The notes beneath the pieces are model-generated. The model was not told the origin of the DNA. It saw only the letters and a program-made list of their open reading frames with translations, and ran no database searches. From CAWINY01 sp963837635 (GTDB lineage: Bacteria > Acidobacteriota > Terriglobia > Terriglobales > Acidobacteriaceae): a stretch of DNA of 64,000 nucleotides. Of this stretch, positions 26,654-36,164 are shown one piece after another (position 1 is the first letter of the stretch; each line of letters opens with the position of its first letter). The position numbers and the translations under genes were made by a program. The stretch lies in NCBI GenBank assembly GCA_963837635.1, contig CAWINY010000007.1:310001-374000 (forward strand), read 5' to 3'.

Positions 26654-27844
26654 CTATTTGTTCTTGCTGGTGGTGTTCTTGAGGACGAGCACGAGGATCC
26701 GTCCGTCGGAGTGAAATTCCCCGCCAGTAGCGGTTTTGGCAGTGGTTAGGGGATCGGCTGGAGTGACATGATCGCGCTGGACCACGAGCCCGGTTGCCGA
26801 AAGCGTGCCATTCACGTACTCGCGTTCGCCGTCGATTGCCGGATCGATCTTATGGGTCACGCCATTGTTACGCTGGTCTCGTTCGAATCCGATGTCGTGA
26901 GTAGCGGCGACGCACCACAAGGTTCGCCCCTCCACCTCGAACGGTGATTTCCAGACGCGCAGGTGGTTCCGAGACATGGCTACCTTTACCGGCTCGGCAT
27001 GTGCAAATCCATAATCTTGCGGCCGATTGAAAAGAAAGAGTGTGCTCATCGGCATGGTCAAGTAGTCCTTCTTCTCGAGAGAGTTCATCAGGGCATTCAA
27101 CGCGGTATTTCCCACCGACGTATCTACCTGAACCCACTGCGCTGCGGTGAATACCTGAACCACCTGGTCTTGTGTCCCCACGATCAAGACGTTGAGCATG
27201 TCGCCAGGCCTGCCCTCGGGGTCGGAGATGCGACGCGGAATCTTGCTCAGCAGATCAGGAGTGATGCCGGGTACGCGAGTTTCCACGGGACCGCCAGCGT
27301 TCATCGCCTCTGCTGAACCCTCATCCAGAACTTCGATCCTCACGTGAAAACTTCCGTCCGCGGTCGAGGCTTCGCTCGTACTCTGATTGATTCCGAGGAA
27401 CAGTCTTCCTGCAACGGGCGCGTCGTAATCCTTGTGAGCGCCGACCAAAAACGCTTGCGAATATGCCCCGGAACCAATTCGGCCGATCAGCGCACCGTGG
27501 CCTGCATCGTTGACCGCGTATTGGTGGACCAGGTCAGCCCATCCACGGGGAAGCCCCTCTGGCCCAAATGCCCCCGAAGTATGCAATTTCTCCCCGTACG
27601 AACCGTCGGCTGGATAGGTGATTTTCCCTGTGGCGGTAAAGCGCAGCTTCGCCCCCCCCCGCAGGTCGATGTTGGTGTCCACCCATTCCTTCTTCCCGCT
27701 CACCTCGATCTCGTAGGACTTATTGCCAGCTTTCATCGCCGGGGCTGTCTGTGCAACCGCCACCGGGCACGGACACACCGTAGCCGCCACACCCAACACC
27801 AGCGCAGCAAACTTCATAACCGCCTTGCTGTTCACAATCTTCAC
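26654..27844 (-). CDS. Secreted protein with LssY_C domain and PA-IL/lectin-like N-terminal domain
   Basis: 396 residues. After a signal peptide (FAALVLGVAATVCPCPVAVAQ) comes a beta-sandwich region with GKITYPADGSYGEKLH and GALIGRIGSGAYSQAFLVG. It resembles the galactose-binding PA-IL-like domain. The C-terminal half matches LssY_C: GDMLNVLIVGTQDQVVQVF, PMSTLFLFNRPQDYGFAHA and VWCVAATHDIGFE-type motifs. LssY_C proteins are often linked to envelope or lipid metabolism, but the activity is unknown. A 240-base gap separates it from the DUF3300 gene. Confidence 0.78.
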   Translation of the reverse strand: MKIVNSKAVMKFAALVLGVAATVCPCPVAVAQTAPAMKAGNKSYEIEVSGKKEWVDTNIDLRGGAKLRFTATGKITYPADGSYGEKLHTSGAFGPEGLPRGWADLVHQYAVNDAGHGALIGRIGSGAYSQAFLVGAHKDYDAPVAGRLFLGINQSTSEASTADGSFHVRIEVLDEGSAEAMNAGGPVETRVPGITPDLLSKIPRRISDPEGRPGDMLNVLIVGTQDQVVQVFTAAQWVQVDTSVGNTALNALMNSLEKKDYLTMPMSTLFLFNRPQDYGFAHAEPVKVAMSRNHLRVWKSPFEVEGRTLWCVAATHDIGFERDQRNNGVTHKIDPAIDGEREYVNGTLSATGLVVQRDHVTPADPLTTAKTATGGEFHSDGRILVLVLKNTTSKNK

Positions 27845-28136
27845 GTCTTAGCCTTCGCTTTGATTTCTTGCGTTATTAGGCCCAATTTACCGCGGACAAG
27901 CATATGTCCCGACCAACGTTTCTTGCAACTGGGCCTTGTTTCGACGGCCCCGCCGCCGGGCGCGAAGCGCGACCGCTGGTGAGCCCCACACTCTTCTCGC
28001 GTAACACGGTATTCATTGGACGCCAGACGCGCTCTTTGTACTCAACCTGCGAAGGCAATCACCTAAAGAAAATCAGCAGAGACTATGGCCTTGAGTGGCG
28101 TTGGAATCGCAGCCTGCTTCGGGCTCGCATCTACGA

Positions 28137-29606
28137 TCATGGCTGAATCGCCTGAATCGCCCGCGGGCTAACCTGTTCCTTTTGCAATTGCGCGGCGTTC
28201 CAGCCACCGCCCACGGCCTTTACCAGATAGACGGAAGTGACCATTTGCTGACCGAGAAGCTGGGTGGCGAGTCGTTGATTCGAAAGCAGCGTCGCCTGAG
28301 CCGTGATGACGTCCAGATATGTAGTCAAGCCGCCCACGTAGCGGTTGTTGGCAATTGTCAGTGCGCGCTGTGAATCTTGTACCGCAGCCTGCTGCGTGGC
28401 GGCTGCCTGAGCTAGCGTCTGCAGCCCTGAGAGGCCATCTTCGACCTGTTGGAAGCCGGTCAGCACGGCTTGGCGATAGTTCGCCACCGCGCCGTAGTAG
28501 GAGTCCTTGGCGGCCTGCAGAGTGGCCCGGTTTCGTCCGCCGTTGAAGACGGGTTGCAGCAGATCGGAGCCCACTGCCCAGAACGCGCTCGGCGCCGATC
28601 CCAGAAGGGCAAGATCGCGGCTCTGCGAGCCGGTGCTGCTGGCCAGCGACAGGTGTGGGTAGAATGCCGCCTGCGCTATGCCCACTTCAGCATTCTGATA
28701 TGCAATGGCACGTTCGGCACTGGCGCTGTCCGGCCGCCGCTCCAGCAGGTTGGATGGCACCCCAACCGGAATCACCGGCGGGCCTCCCGCCAATGGGGAA
28801 AAGGTCACGCTGAAGGTCGAAGGCGAGTTGCCCGTAAGAACCGCGATCGCGTGCTCGTATTGTGCCCGCTGCTGTTGCACGAGCGAAAGTTGTGCTTTGG
28901 TGGCATCCAGCAGACTGGCCTGTTGCGCCACCTCTAAACCGGAAGCGATGCCGCCGTCGTGGCGCCTCTGCACCAACTGGAGGCCCTTGTCCTCGATTTC
29001 GACCGAGGACTGCACAACCTGCGTTTCCGCGTCCAGTTCGCGCAAGCTGAAGTAATCGGCGGCCAGCTCCGCGGTCAGCACCAGTTGGGCGTTTTGCAGG
29101 TCTGCTGCCGTGGCTTGCAGGGTCGCATTGGCGGCCCGCAGGTTCTGTCGCACGCTCCCGAATAGATCGATTTCGTAGTTCAATGAAAAGGGCAGGTTGT
29201 AAACGCTCTGCGTGACCGGATAGAACGGGCCGGGCGAACCTTGCAGCGGACGATCTCCCGAGAGGCGCTGCCGCGTAGCATTAGGATCGCTGTTCAGTTG
29301 CGGAAAGAATCCTGCCGAAGCCACTCGCGCCAGCGAGCGCGCCAGCTCCAGTTGATTTCTGGCGGCAGCCAGCGACTGGTTCGCGTTCAGCGCCTGCTCT
29401 TCGTATTCGCTCAGGCGGGCATCGTGGAAGATGGTCCACCACGGGCCTTTGGGATCGCTGTCGCCCGGAGCAGCGACTTGCCAAGGACCTTGGCTCTTCC
29501 ACGTTTCCGGTACCGGCACCGAAGGGCGCTGGTACTTGGGACCCACTGCACATCCCGCCAGCGCCAGCAAGGTGACCAGAGACACGGCTATTAGCGGCCG
29601 CCTCAT
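28137..29606 (-). CDS. NodT-family RND efflux outer-membrane lipoprotein
   Basis: 489 residues. The lipobox LALAGC follows a basic N-terminus. Two outer-membrane efflux repeats of the TolC/OprM type are visible (LDAETQVVQSSVEIEDKGLQ, VRRLYVGGL-like NNRYVGGLTTYLDVITAQATL). It would form the outer-membrane channel of a tripartite pump. It overlaps the adaptor gene by ATGA, so translation is coupled. With the pump subunit broken (see 30938-31699), this channel may be orphaned or serve another pump. Confidence 0.92.
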   Translation of the reverse strand: MRRPLIAVSLVTLLALAGCAVGPKYQRPSVPVPETWKSQGPWQVAAPGDSDPKGPWWTIFHDARLSEYEEQALNANQSLAAARNQLELARSLARVASAGFFPQLNSDPNATRQRLSGDRPLQGSPGPFYPVTQSVYNLPFSLNYEIDLFGSVRQNLRAANATLQATAADLQNAQLVLTAELAADYFSLRELDAETQVVQSSVEIEDKGLQLVQRRHDGGIASGLEVAQQASLLDATKAQLSLVQQQRAQYEHAIAVLTGNSPSTFSVTFSPLAGGPPVIPVGVPSNLLERRPDSASAERAIAYQNAEVGIAQAAFYPHLSLASSTGSQSRDLALLGSAPSAFWAVGSDLLQPVFNGGRNRATLQAAKDSYYGAVANYRQAVLTGFQQVEDGLSGLQTLAQAAATQQAAVQDSQRALTIANNRYVGGLTTYLDVITAQATLLSNQRLATQLLGQQMVTSVYLVKAVGGGWNAAQLQKEQVSPRAIQAIQP

Positions 29607-30826
29607 GGGCGCCCACCCTCCTGCGAGGCTCGCGCGATATGGACGCGCTGCCCGTCCTCCAGCGAGTCGGCGGGATTGATGATCACCAACTCGTCCACGC
29701 CAACCCCACCAATGATCTCCAGCGTGGCGCCGTAGTCGCGGCCGATGGTGATGGGACGTAGTTGCACCTTGCCATCGGTTCCCACCACCGCGACCCGCGG
29801 CCCTTCGGCGCGGAAGAGCATCGCGTTCACCGGGATGGTGATCTTGTGGCCATTATCAGCAACTGCGAAATGTACCCGCCCGAATGAGCCGGGTAGCAGC
29901 TTCTGGTCATGGTTGGGCACATCGATTTCCGTCAGCAAAGTGCGGCTGCCCAGATCAATTGCCTCCGCCGTGCGCGCCACCTTACCGCGGAATTTCTGAC
30001 CGGGAAATTCCTGCAGTGTGACCGAGGCTTCCAGGCCATTCCTGATTGCTGGGGTATAGGCTTGTGGAACACTGACAAAGACGCGCAAGGGGTCCACTTG
30101 GGCGATGTCGAACAACTCGCGGCCGTTCGAACCGGCATCGATGAGCGCGCCCGGATCGACATTGCGCCTGGTCAGCACCCCGGCGAACGGCGCGTACACG
30201 TTCTTGAACGCCTCCAATTGTTCGAGCCGCCGGACGTTGGCATCGGACGCCGCCAGATTGGCCTGGGCCTGCTGGTAGCCGCTTGCCTGCTGGTCGGCTT
30301 CCTGCTGCGAAACCGAATCGCTTTGGCGCAAGTTCTGCCAACGGTCGGCGGAGATTTTCGCCAACTGCAATTGCGCCAGGATCTGCTGCCGGGCGGCGCG
30401 GGCCTGGGCCAACTGCTGGTCTACTTCGGGCGTGTCGATCATCGCCAGCAGCTCGCCCTGGCGCAAATGGCTGCCAATGTCCTTATACCAGCGCAGCAGG
30501 TACCCATTCGTGCGGGCATAGATGGGGGATTCTTGAAACGCCTGCAAGGTGCCGGGAAGCACCAGCTCGTCGTCGGGTTTTTCGGCGATAGGGCGCACGA
30601 CCGCGACGGTCGGCACAGCATTGACCTCGGTCTCCCGAGCCAACACACGGGTCTGATGGGCGCGATTCAGGATGCTCACTGCTCCGCTGGTCAAGAGCAC
30701 GGCCAGCGCCACGCCGATCACCAGCTTCGCTTTGCCAAGCGAGCCTGAAGGAGCCTCCGGCGGCTCGGAACCGATCCTCGGTTGTTGCTGTTCCTGCACC
30801 TGCGTTGACTCCACTTCCGAATACAT
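29603..30826 (-). CDS. RND efflux periplasmic adaptor (HlyD/MFP family)
   Basis: 407 residues from the ATG at 30826; an ATG at 30844 is also possible but lies in the edge of a repeat. An N-terminal anchor (LVIGVALAVLLTSGAVSIL) precedes the lipoyl halves (SPIYARTNGYLLRWYKDIGSHLRQGELLAMID and the FAGVLTRRNVDPGALID block), the coiled hairpin between them, and the beta-barrel (LLPGSFGRVHFAV). It links inner-membrane pump and outer-membrane channel. The operon order is adaptor, channel, with the pump upstream. Confidence 0.92.
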   Translation of the reverse strand: MYSEVESTQVQEQQQPRIGSEPPEAPSGSLGKAKLVIGVALAVLLTSGAVSILNRAHQTRVLARETEVNAVPTVAVVRPIAEKPDDELVLPGTLQAFQESPIYARTNGYLLRWYKDIGSHLRQGELLAMIDTPEVDQQLAQARAARQQILAQLQLAKISADRWQNLRQSDSVSQQEADQQASGYQQAQANLAASDANVRRLEQLEAFKNVYAPFAGVLTRRNVDPGALIDAGSNGRELFDIAQVDPLRVFVSVPQAYTPAIRNGLEASVTLQEFPGQKFRGKVARTAEAIDLGSRTLLTEIDVPNHDQKLLPGSFGRVHFAVADNGHKITIPVNAMLFRAEGPRVAVVGTDGKVQLRPITIGRDYGATLEIIGGVGVDELVIINPADSLEDGQRVHIARASQEGGRP

Positions 30827-30842
30827 AAAACTCGTCCCGATC

Positions 30843-30925
30843 ATTTGTCATTCCGGGCGAAGCGAGGAATCGCTATCGCCGGTTAGCCGCTAAAGGGATT
30901 CCTCGCTTCGCTCGGAATGACAAAT
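30843..30925. repeat. 29-bp inverted repeat between pump remnant and adaptor gene
   Basis: Left arm 30843-30871 and right arm 30897-30925 pair at 28 of 29 positions (core GTCATTCCGAGCGAAGCGAG). It is a long stem with a 25-base loop in the gap between the RND pump stop and the adaptor start. It has the look of a dispersed REP-like element and could uncouple expression of the two genes. Confidence 0.85.
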
Positions 30926-30937
30926 CCTGGCCTATTG

Positions 30938-31699
30938 TCATTTTTCCTCCCGCGCTGCACGTGTTTCCCTGTGTCCGTGGATAGCGGCAAACACCGCGGG
31001 CACGAAAAACAAAGTCGCAACCGTGGCGAACAGCAAGCCGCCGATTACTGCCCGGCCCAACGGCGCGTTCTGCTCGCCGCCTTCACCCACGCCTAACGCC
31101 ATGGGCAACATCCCGATCATCATCGCCAAGGCCGTCATGATCACCGGACGGATCCGCGTGTAACCGGCTTGCAGCGCGGCCTGCAATGCCGGCACTCCCT
31201 CGCGCATGCGGTCGCGGGCAAACGATACCACCAAGATAGAGTTGGCTGTGGCGACGCCCATGCACATCACCGATCCGGTCAGCGACGGCACGCTGAGCGT
31301 GGTGCGCGTCAGCAGCAGAATCCACACGATGCCCGCCAGCGCGCCGGGCAGCGCGGTGATGATAATGAACGGGTCGAGCCAGGACTGGAAATTCACCACA
31401 ATCAGCAAATACACCAGCAGGATCGCGATCAACAGTCCCACGCCCAAGCCCACAAATGACGACTTCATGGTGTTGACCTGCCCGCGCATCTCGATTTGGG
31501 TTCCACGGGGCAGATGTCCTTTGAACTGGTCGAGAATTTTGGCAGTATCTGACGCCACCCCGCCCAGGTCGCGCCCCTGGGTGCTGGCATACACATCGAG
31601 CACCGGCACAACGTTGTAATGGGAGACTACCGCGGGTCGCGTGACCGGTGAAACCTGCACCAGGTTGCCGAGCACTTCCGATTGCACCCCGGATCGCAC
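30938..31699 (-). pseudogene. RND efflux pump permease, C-terminal remnant truncated beside IS110
   Basis: 253 residues remain of a protein usually above 1000. They cover the end of the second porter domain (NVVPVLDVYASTQGRDLG) and the last transmembrane block (LLIAILLVYLLIVVNFQSW, AGIVWILLLTRTTLSVPSLTG, MTALAMMIGMLPMALGVGEGG). The 5' side stops at a junction near 31700-31725, where an IS110-type transposase reads in. No N-terminal part of the pump is found upstream of the transposase. The pump cannot work as encoded here. Confidence 0.88.
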
Positions 31700-32919
31700 C
31701 CCCGCAGGCGCGGCTCCGGCGCCTCACCCGTGGCCGTAATTGCCTGGGGTCTGCCGAGCTTCCGCGTGATGCGGCGAAAGAACTCACCCAGATAGTCTTT
31801 GGCGTGATGCAGCGAGTGCGCTCCCATGCGGAGAGCGGTAGCAACGCGGCTCCTGACACGGCGGCTCTTGGTATAGAGCACCTTGCCACCACTGATCTTA
31901 TTCTCTGGACACAGTCCCAGCCAGGACGCGAAGGCAGAAGCATTTCGGAACCGGGACACATCTGTGCCGATCTCGCAGAGGATGGTTTGGGCTGTAATCG
32001 CGCTGATGCCAGGCACATTGGTGAGATCGACACCGAAGATCCGGTATAGCTCACTTCGAAGGTCGAACGTCTTCGGCTCATACCGGCGTCGCTGATATGC
32101 CGATGCCTTGGTGCGCTTGGGTATTGTCCGCTCCGCTGTCGCGGCCGTTTCCAGATTGTTCAGTTGACGCTGAATCTCCTGGTCTGCTTCAACCACCAGC
32201 TCCTGATAGTAACGAAACGCCGCGAGCGATTGCCGAAGCGCAAACACGTGCTCTGCGCGGTAGTCACCCTCGAGCGATTTCGCCACGGTGTCTTCGCTGC
32301 TCTTCACGCCGCCATGGCAGAGCCGAGCTAAGGTTACGGGATCTCGTTCACCGGCGTCGACGATCCTGAGCCCACTGGATCCGGTGATGTCGTTTAAGAC
32401 ACGATGGATCTGAAGGTTCATCTGATCGAGAGCTTTTTGCATGTGCAGGACATGCTCTGCTGCCATCTGGATCAGGCTATTGCGGTGTCTCCAAAGAGAA
32501 CGAATCGCGCAAATGACTCCGGAAGGACGGAAGCTGGCGCGCAACAGGCCCACCGAATGGAGGTACTGGAGCCATTGGCAATCGGAGACGTCGGTCTTCC
32601 GGCCGGGAACATTCTTCACATGCTGCGCGTTGACGAGAAACACCTCCAACCCGCGGGACTCCAGGATTTGATACAGAGGGATCCAGTACACGCTGGTGGA
32701 CTCCATTGCAACTGAGCGAATGCCGCACTGCTGTAACCAGTCCGCTAGCGCATTCAGATCGCGAGTAAATGTTGGAAAGCTGCGAACGGGATGTTGGTCG
32801 CGGTCAGCGCCGACAGCGACGAACAACTCACTTGCCCCAACATCGATTCCGGCTGCATCCGGGTGCAGGATCGGTAACTCCTCGCACCGTCTCTTGGATC
32901 TCTTCGATTTCTTCGCCAT
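31627..32919 (-). CDS. IS110-family transposase, C-terminally altered
   Basis: 430 residues from the ATG at 32919 after GGAGGAG. The DEDD domain is seen in AAGIDVGASELFVAVG, SVAMESTSVYWIPLYQ and GRKTDVSDCQWLQYLHSVG. The transposase_20 domain is seen in LTNVPGISAITAQTILCEIG and FASWLGLCPENKISGGKVLY. After FRRITRKLGRPQAITATG the usual C-terminal end is missing, and the frame runs 30 residues out of frame through the RND gene. It thus seems truncated by the same event that removed the pump's 5' part. Confidence 0.9.
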   Translation of the reverse strand: MAKKSKRSKRRCEELPILHPDAAGIDVGASELFVAVGADRDQHPVRSFPTFTRDLNALADWLQQCGIRSVAMESTSVYWIPLYQILESRGLEVFLVNAQHVKNVPGRKTDVSDCQWLQYLHSVGLLRASFRPSGVICAIRSLWRHRNSLIQMAAEHVLHMQKALDQMNLQIHRVLNDITGSSGLRIVDAGERDPVTLARLCHGGVKSSEDTVAKSLEGDYRAEHVFALRQSLAAFRYYQELVVEADQEIQRQLNNLETAATAERTIPKRTKASAYQRRRYEPKTFDLRSELYRIFGVDLTNVPGISAITAQTILCEIGTDVSRFRNASAFASWLGLCPENKISGGKVLYTKSRRVRSRVATALRMGAHSLHHAKDYLGEFFRRITRKLGRPQAITATGEAPEPRLRGCDPGCNRKCSATWCRFHRSRDPR

Positions 32920-33195
32920 TGGCTCCTCCGAGGTGCCGGTCGGATGCCCGAGGCGCGAATCAAAGACAAACTCCCAATCGAGATCGTCGTCCGAAGGACG
33001 AACGTCATCACACGTCTGTACGCAAACCCCGGACCCACGCTTCACGGTCGGGCTTCAATATCGAGCACCAATGTCGGCGCGGGCTGTGGCTGTCATCCGA
33101 CCGGCGCCAATCATCATCGCTCGCCCCCTGTTCCTTTGCATCCTGTCTGGCAAACGCCAGTTGCACGCTTCACAAGACTAATCCCCTTTGGATAA
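31700..33195 (-). mobile_element. IS110-type element, incomplete at its 3' end
   Basis: The limits are approximate. The downstream edge is set by loss of transposase similarity near 31730 and return of RND sequence by 31699. The upstream edge is somewhere in the roughly 250 bases before the start codon. No terminal inverted repeats were identified, as is usual for IS110. Confidence 0.6.
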
Positions 33196-33747
33196 TCACA
33201 GTGCTTGTTTTTCGCAAACATAGTCGCGTATTCGCCAGAATTCCACCGGGGAAATAGCATCGGGGCGGCACCTGTGTCTGCAATTGGAGCCTTGGCGGCT
33301 TGTCAGTATCAGTTCCGCCGGGGGCTCGGGTGTTTCAGATTCACCCAGAGGTAGCCCTTCGGCAATGACGCGCTCGATATCCTTTGCCGGCAAGTATCGA
33401 GGCAGGAGTTTCCATGCTAAGCCAGCTGGTGAATTCCTCTTCTGTCCGGCCCGAACCACCGCCGAACAACGCGACTGGAGCCTCATCGCGCGCCGGTATT
33501 TCGAACTGATCGATTCGCTGCACTACTCAAGGGTTGGAATTGCCACCCGTCCCCTTAGCGCCGCGTAGTTCCCGTGTCGGCACCCTGTTCCAGAATTGAC
33601 ATAGGAGCCGGGGCCACGAACGCGCCCGAATGGCTATGTGTGCGTCCTCTTCTTTCTGTTGAAGTATCTCGTCTGTAAACCCTGTCACAGAACTTTGATC
33701 TGGCGTTCAAGACTCTGTAATCAGTTGCCCGCAAACTGTAGCTATGA
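33196..33747. other. Gap without a supportable gene
   Basis: Short overlapping open frames exist on both strands (for example 33196-33486 minus), but none has a recognisable motif, a good ribosome site or a clear single reading frame. This may hold the upstream end of the IS element, a decayed gene and the promoter of the glycosyltransferase cluster. Nothing firmer can be said. Confidence 0.4.
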
Positions 33748-33771
33748 ATGCCGTTTAACAGAGGAGGAACA

Positions 33772-34914
33772 TTGCCAGACCATGTGACGTGTCTCTGGGA
33801 TGCTCCAGAAACGCCCCGCGCATTCTTAACCGCCATTTCCCTTCACGGTCACACCCGATATTCGCGAGAGAGCCTCGACTTTATTCCGGCCTATGCCCAA
33901 AAGAATCCCCTGCTGCACTGGGCCCTCTGCCAGCAGAAGCGACGCTGCAAGAAAGTTCAGGCGGACTTCGCCTCGGCCTATTGGACCCCACCGCTCACCG
34001 CCGAGGCCGCGTACCAAATCGAGCGGTCGCAAATTGAAAATGACTTGGATCTGGCGAGCATTGTCTCGTTAACCGACCACGACACCATCGAAGCTCCGCT
34101 CCGGCTGCGCGATTCAGGCCGAGAGGTGCCGGTTTCGCTAGAGTGGACCGTGCCCTTCCGGGCGATTGATGTTCACCTCGGTATCCATAACTTGCCCGCT
34201 GGCAAGGCCCGCGGTCTGCTGGCGGAGATGCAGGTTTATACCGACAATCCGCGCGAAGAAAAGCTGCTGCAGCTTCTCGCGGCGCTCAGCGAAATTCCTG
34301 AAGTTCTCGTGGTGCTGAATCACCCCTTGTGGGACATCAGCGGCGCGGGCGCGGTAGGTCACCCGCGCGCGCTGGACGAATTCCTGCGGCAATGCAACTC
34401 CTTGGTGCACGCCTTTGAAGTCAATGGAATGCGCGCCTGGGCGGAAAACCAGGCGGTGCTCGCCTTGGCGCGAGCCTGGAACCAGCCGGTCGTTTCGGGA
34501 GGTGATCGCCACGGGTGCGAAGCCAACGCCGTCTTGAATCTTACTCGGGCCGCCAGCATGGCAGAGTTTGTGCACGAGATAAGGAAAGACGGACGCTCGC
34601 ATGTGCTCTTCATGCCACGGTACCGGGAATCCCTGAACCTGCGCATGCTGCAGACGGTGATCGACGTGGTTCAGGACTATCCTTTCCATCCCCTGGGCCA
34701 CGCCTGGGACGATCGCGTCTTCCATACCGACAAGTCGGGAACCATGCAACCCCTGTCGGCGCTCTGGGAGAGGCCCCCGCAGTTCATCGAAACCATCTTT
34801 GCCGGCCTACGCCTGGTGGAAGAGAATGCCGTACGCTGGAATATTCGGCTGACTCAAAACCGGTTGCAAGTTTCGCGGCATCTATCCCTTCGTCCCGGAG
34901 GCGAGGCGGCATGA
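33772..34914 (+). CDS. PHP-domain metal-dependent hydrolase
   Basis: About 380 residues. The start is chosen at TTG 33772, which follows GAGGAGG closely; an in-frame ATG at 33748 lacks a ribosome site. PHP motifs with metal ligands are seen: ISLHGHTRYSRESL (HxH), SLTDHDTIE, VVLNHPLWD and VVSGGDRHG. PHP proteins are phosphoesterases acting on nucleotides, sugars or histidinol phosphate. The fusion with an N-terminal insertion (FIPAYAQKNPLLHWALCQQ) is unlike HisJ or polymerase PHP domains. Its stop overlaps the glycosyltransferase start, so it likely serves a glycoconjugate pathway. Confidence 0.82.
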   Translation: MPDHVTCLWDAPETPRAFLTAISLHGHTRYSRESLDFIPAYAQKNPLLHWALCQQKRRCKKVQADFASAYWTPPLTAEAAYQIERSQIENDLDLASIVSLTDHDTIEAPLRLRDSGREVPVSLEWTVPFRAIDVHLGIHNLPAGKARGLLAEMQVYTDNPREEKLLQLLAALSEIPEVLVVLNHPLWDISGAGAVGHPRALDEFLRQCNSLVHAFEVNGMRAWAENQAVLALARAWNQPVVSGGDRHGCEANAVLNLTRAASMAEFVHEIRKDGRSHVLFMPRYRESLNLRMLQTVIDVVQDYPFHPLGHAWDDRVFHTDKSGTMQPLSALWERPPQFIETIFAGLRLVEENAVRWNIRLTQNRLQVSRHLSLRPGGEAA

Positions 34915-36164
34915 GCGACAGCAATCCGCGGGTGGCATTCTTTGCCTGTGCCTACAACGAAGTCGATGGGGTGGCCAATACCGCGCATCACTTCGACGAA
35001 TATGCGCGTCGCCACGAGTTGCCCTTGCTTACGATTCATGGCGGCTATGAAAGCTACTGCCGGACGGAGGGCTCCGTCACCAAAGTCGAGTACCGGCGGG
35101 GATGGCCGTCGTTTCGGCTGGACGAGAAACACGACTATGACCTGTATTTCTGGCGGCACTTTAAGGCGGCCAAAGCCGCAGTGGCGGAATTTCGTCCGGA
35201 TCTGATCCATATCACCGGCCCCAGCGACGTGGGCATGTTGGGAGCGCTGATCGCGCACCAACTGCACGTACCGCTGGTTGCCTCCTGGCATACCAACGTG
35301 CATGAATACGCGGCCCGGCGCGCTGCGCCGCTGCTGGGTTGGCTGCCAAGCCCGTTGCGTCGGCGTGCGGAGCATCAGATTGAAGCCCTCAGCCTTCGTC
35401 TGCTGACCCGCTATTTTCAGATTCCGCGTCTGCTGTTTGCCCCGAATCCGGAATTAATCCGCATGCTGGAGTGTCGTACCGGCAAGCCGTGTTTTCCGAT
35501 GGGTCGAGGCGTGGATTTGGACCTCTTCCATCCGCAGCGCCGCGACCGGGGGGCCGAGCCATTCACCTTTGGCTACGTGGGCCGCCTCACCGTGGAGAAG
35601 AACATTCATCTGTTGGCTCGGTTGGAGCAAGCTCTGCTGGATGCCGGACATCGCGATTTCCGCTTTCTGATCGTCGGCCAGGGCACGGCGGAGCCATGGT
35701 TGCGCCGGCATCTGCGCCAAGCCGATTTCGCCGGCGTGCTGCGCGGCGAAGCGTTGGCAAGGGCATACGCCAACATGGATGTGTTCGTGTTTCCGTCCGA
35801 AACCGATACCTTCGGCAATGTCGTGCTGGAAGCGCTTGCCTCAGGCGTTCCCGCGGTGGTGACGAATACGGGAGGACCGAGATTCGTCGTGCAGCATGGC
35901 AAGACTGGATTCGTCGCTGCCAACGAGCAGGCCTTTGCCGACCACATGAGCTGGTTGCTCATGAATCCCGAGCGTTGCCGGGAGATGGCGCGCGCCGCTC
36001 GCGCGTTTGCTCTTTCCACCTCCTGGGACGCAGTCTTCGATTCGGTTTACGCCGTCTATCGCAGATACCTGACTTCTCAACTTCCGCAGCATGTGTCCTT
36101 GCCGGCAACCCCGGAAACGCCGGACAACGGCTCCCTCATGCGGAAAGCGTTCGGGCGTGGCTGA
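34911..36164 (+). CDS. Glycosyltransferase family 4, first of two
   Basis: 417 residues from the ATG at 34911 (ATGA overlap with the PHP gene). A GT-B fold: the N-terminal acceptor half has VNGVANT-like EVDGVANTAHHFDEYARR and the HVPLVASWHTNVHEYAARR block. The donor half has FGYVGRLTVEKNIHLLARL, FLIVGQGTAEPWLRRHL and the E-x7-E motif in FPSETDTFGNVVLEALASGV. It resembles enzymes that glucosylate or mannosylate diacylglycerol or phosphatidylinositol, but the substrate is unknown. It overlaps the next gene by GTGGCTGA. Confidence 0.9.
   Translation: MSDSNPRVAFFACAYNEVDGVANTAHHFDEYARRHELPLLTIHGGYESYCRTEGSVTKVEYRRGWPSFRLDEKHDYDLYFWRHFKAAKAAVAEFRPDLIHITGPSDVGMLGALIAHQLHVPLVASWHTNVHEYAARRAAPLLGWLPSPLRRRAEHQIEALSLRLLTRYFQIPRLLFAPNPELIRMLECRTGKPCFPMGRGVDLDLFHPQRRDRGAEPFTFGYVGRLTVEKNIHLLARLEQALLDAGHRDFRFLIVGQGTAEPWLRRHLRQADFAGVLRGEALARAYANMDVFVFPSETDTFGNVVLEALASGVPAVVTNTGGPRFVVQHGKTGFVAANEQAFADHMSWLLMNPERCREMARAARAFALSTSWDAVFDSVYAVYRRYLTSQLPQHVSLPATPETPDNGSLMRKAFGRG

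Noticed and set aside
33196..33486. Possible small minus-strand gene upstream of the IS110 transposase
   Set aside because: Two competing frames overlap here, and neither has a motif or a good start. It may be a decayed gene, but this cannot be shown.
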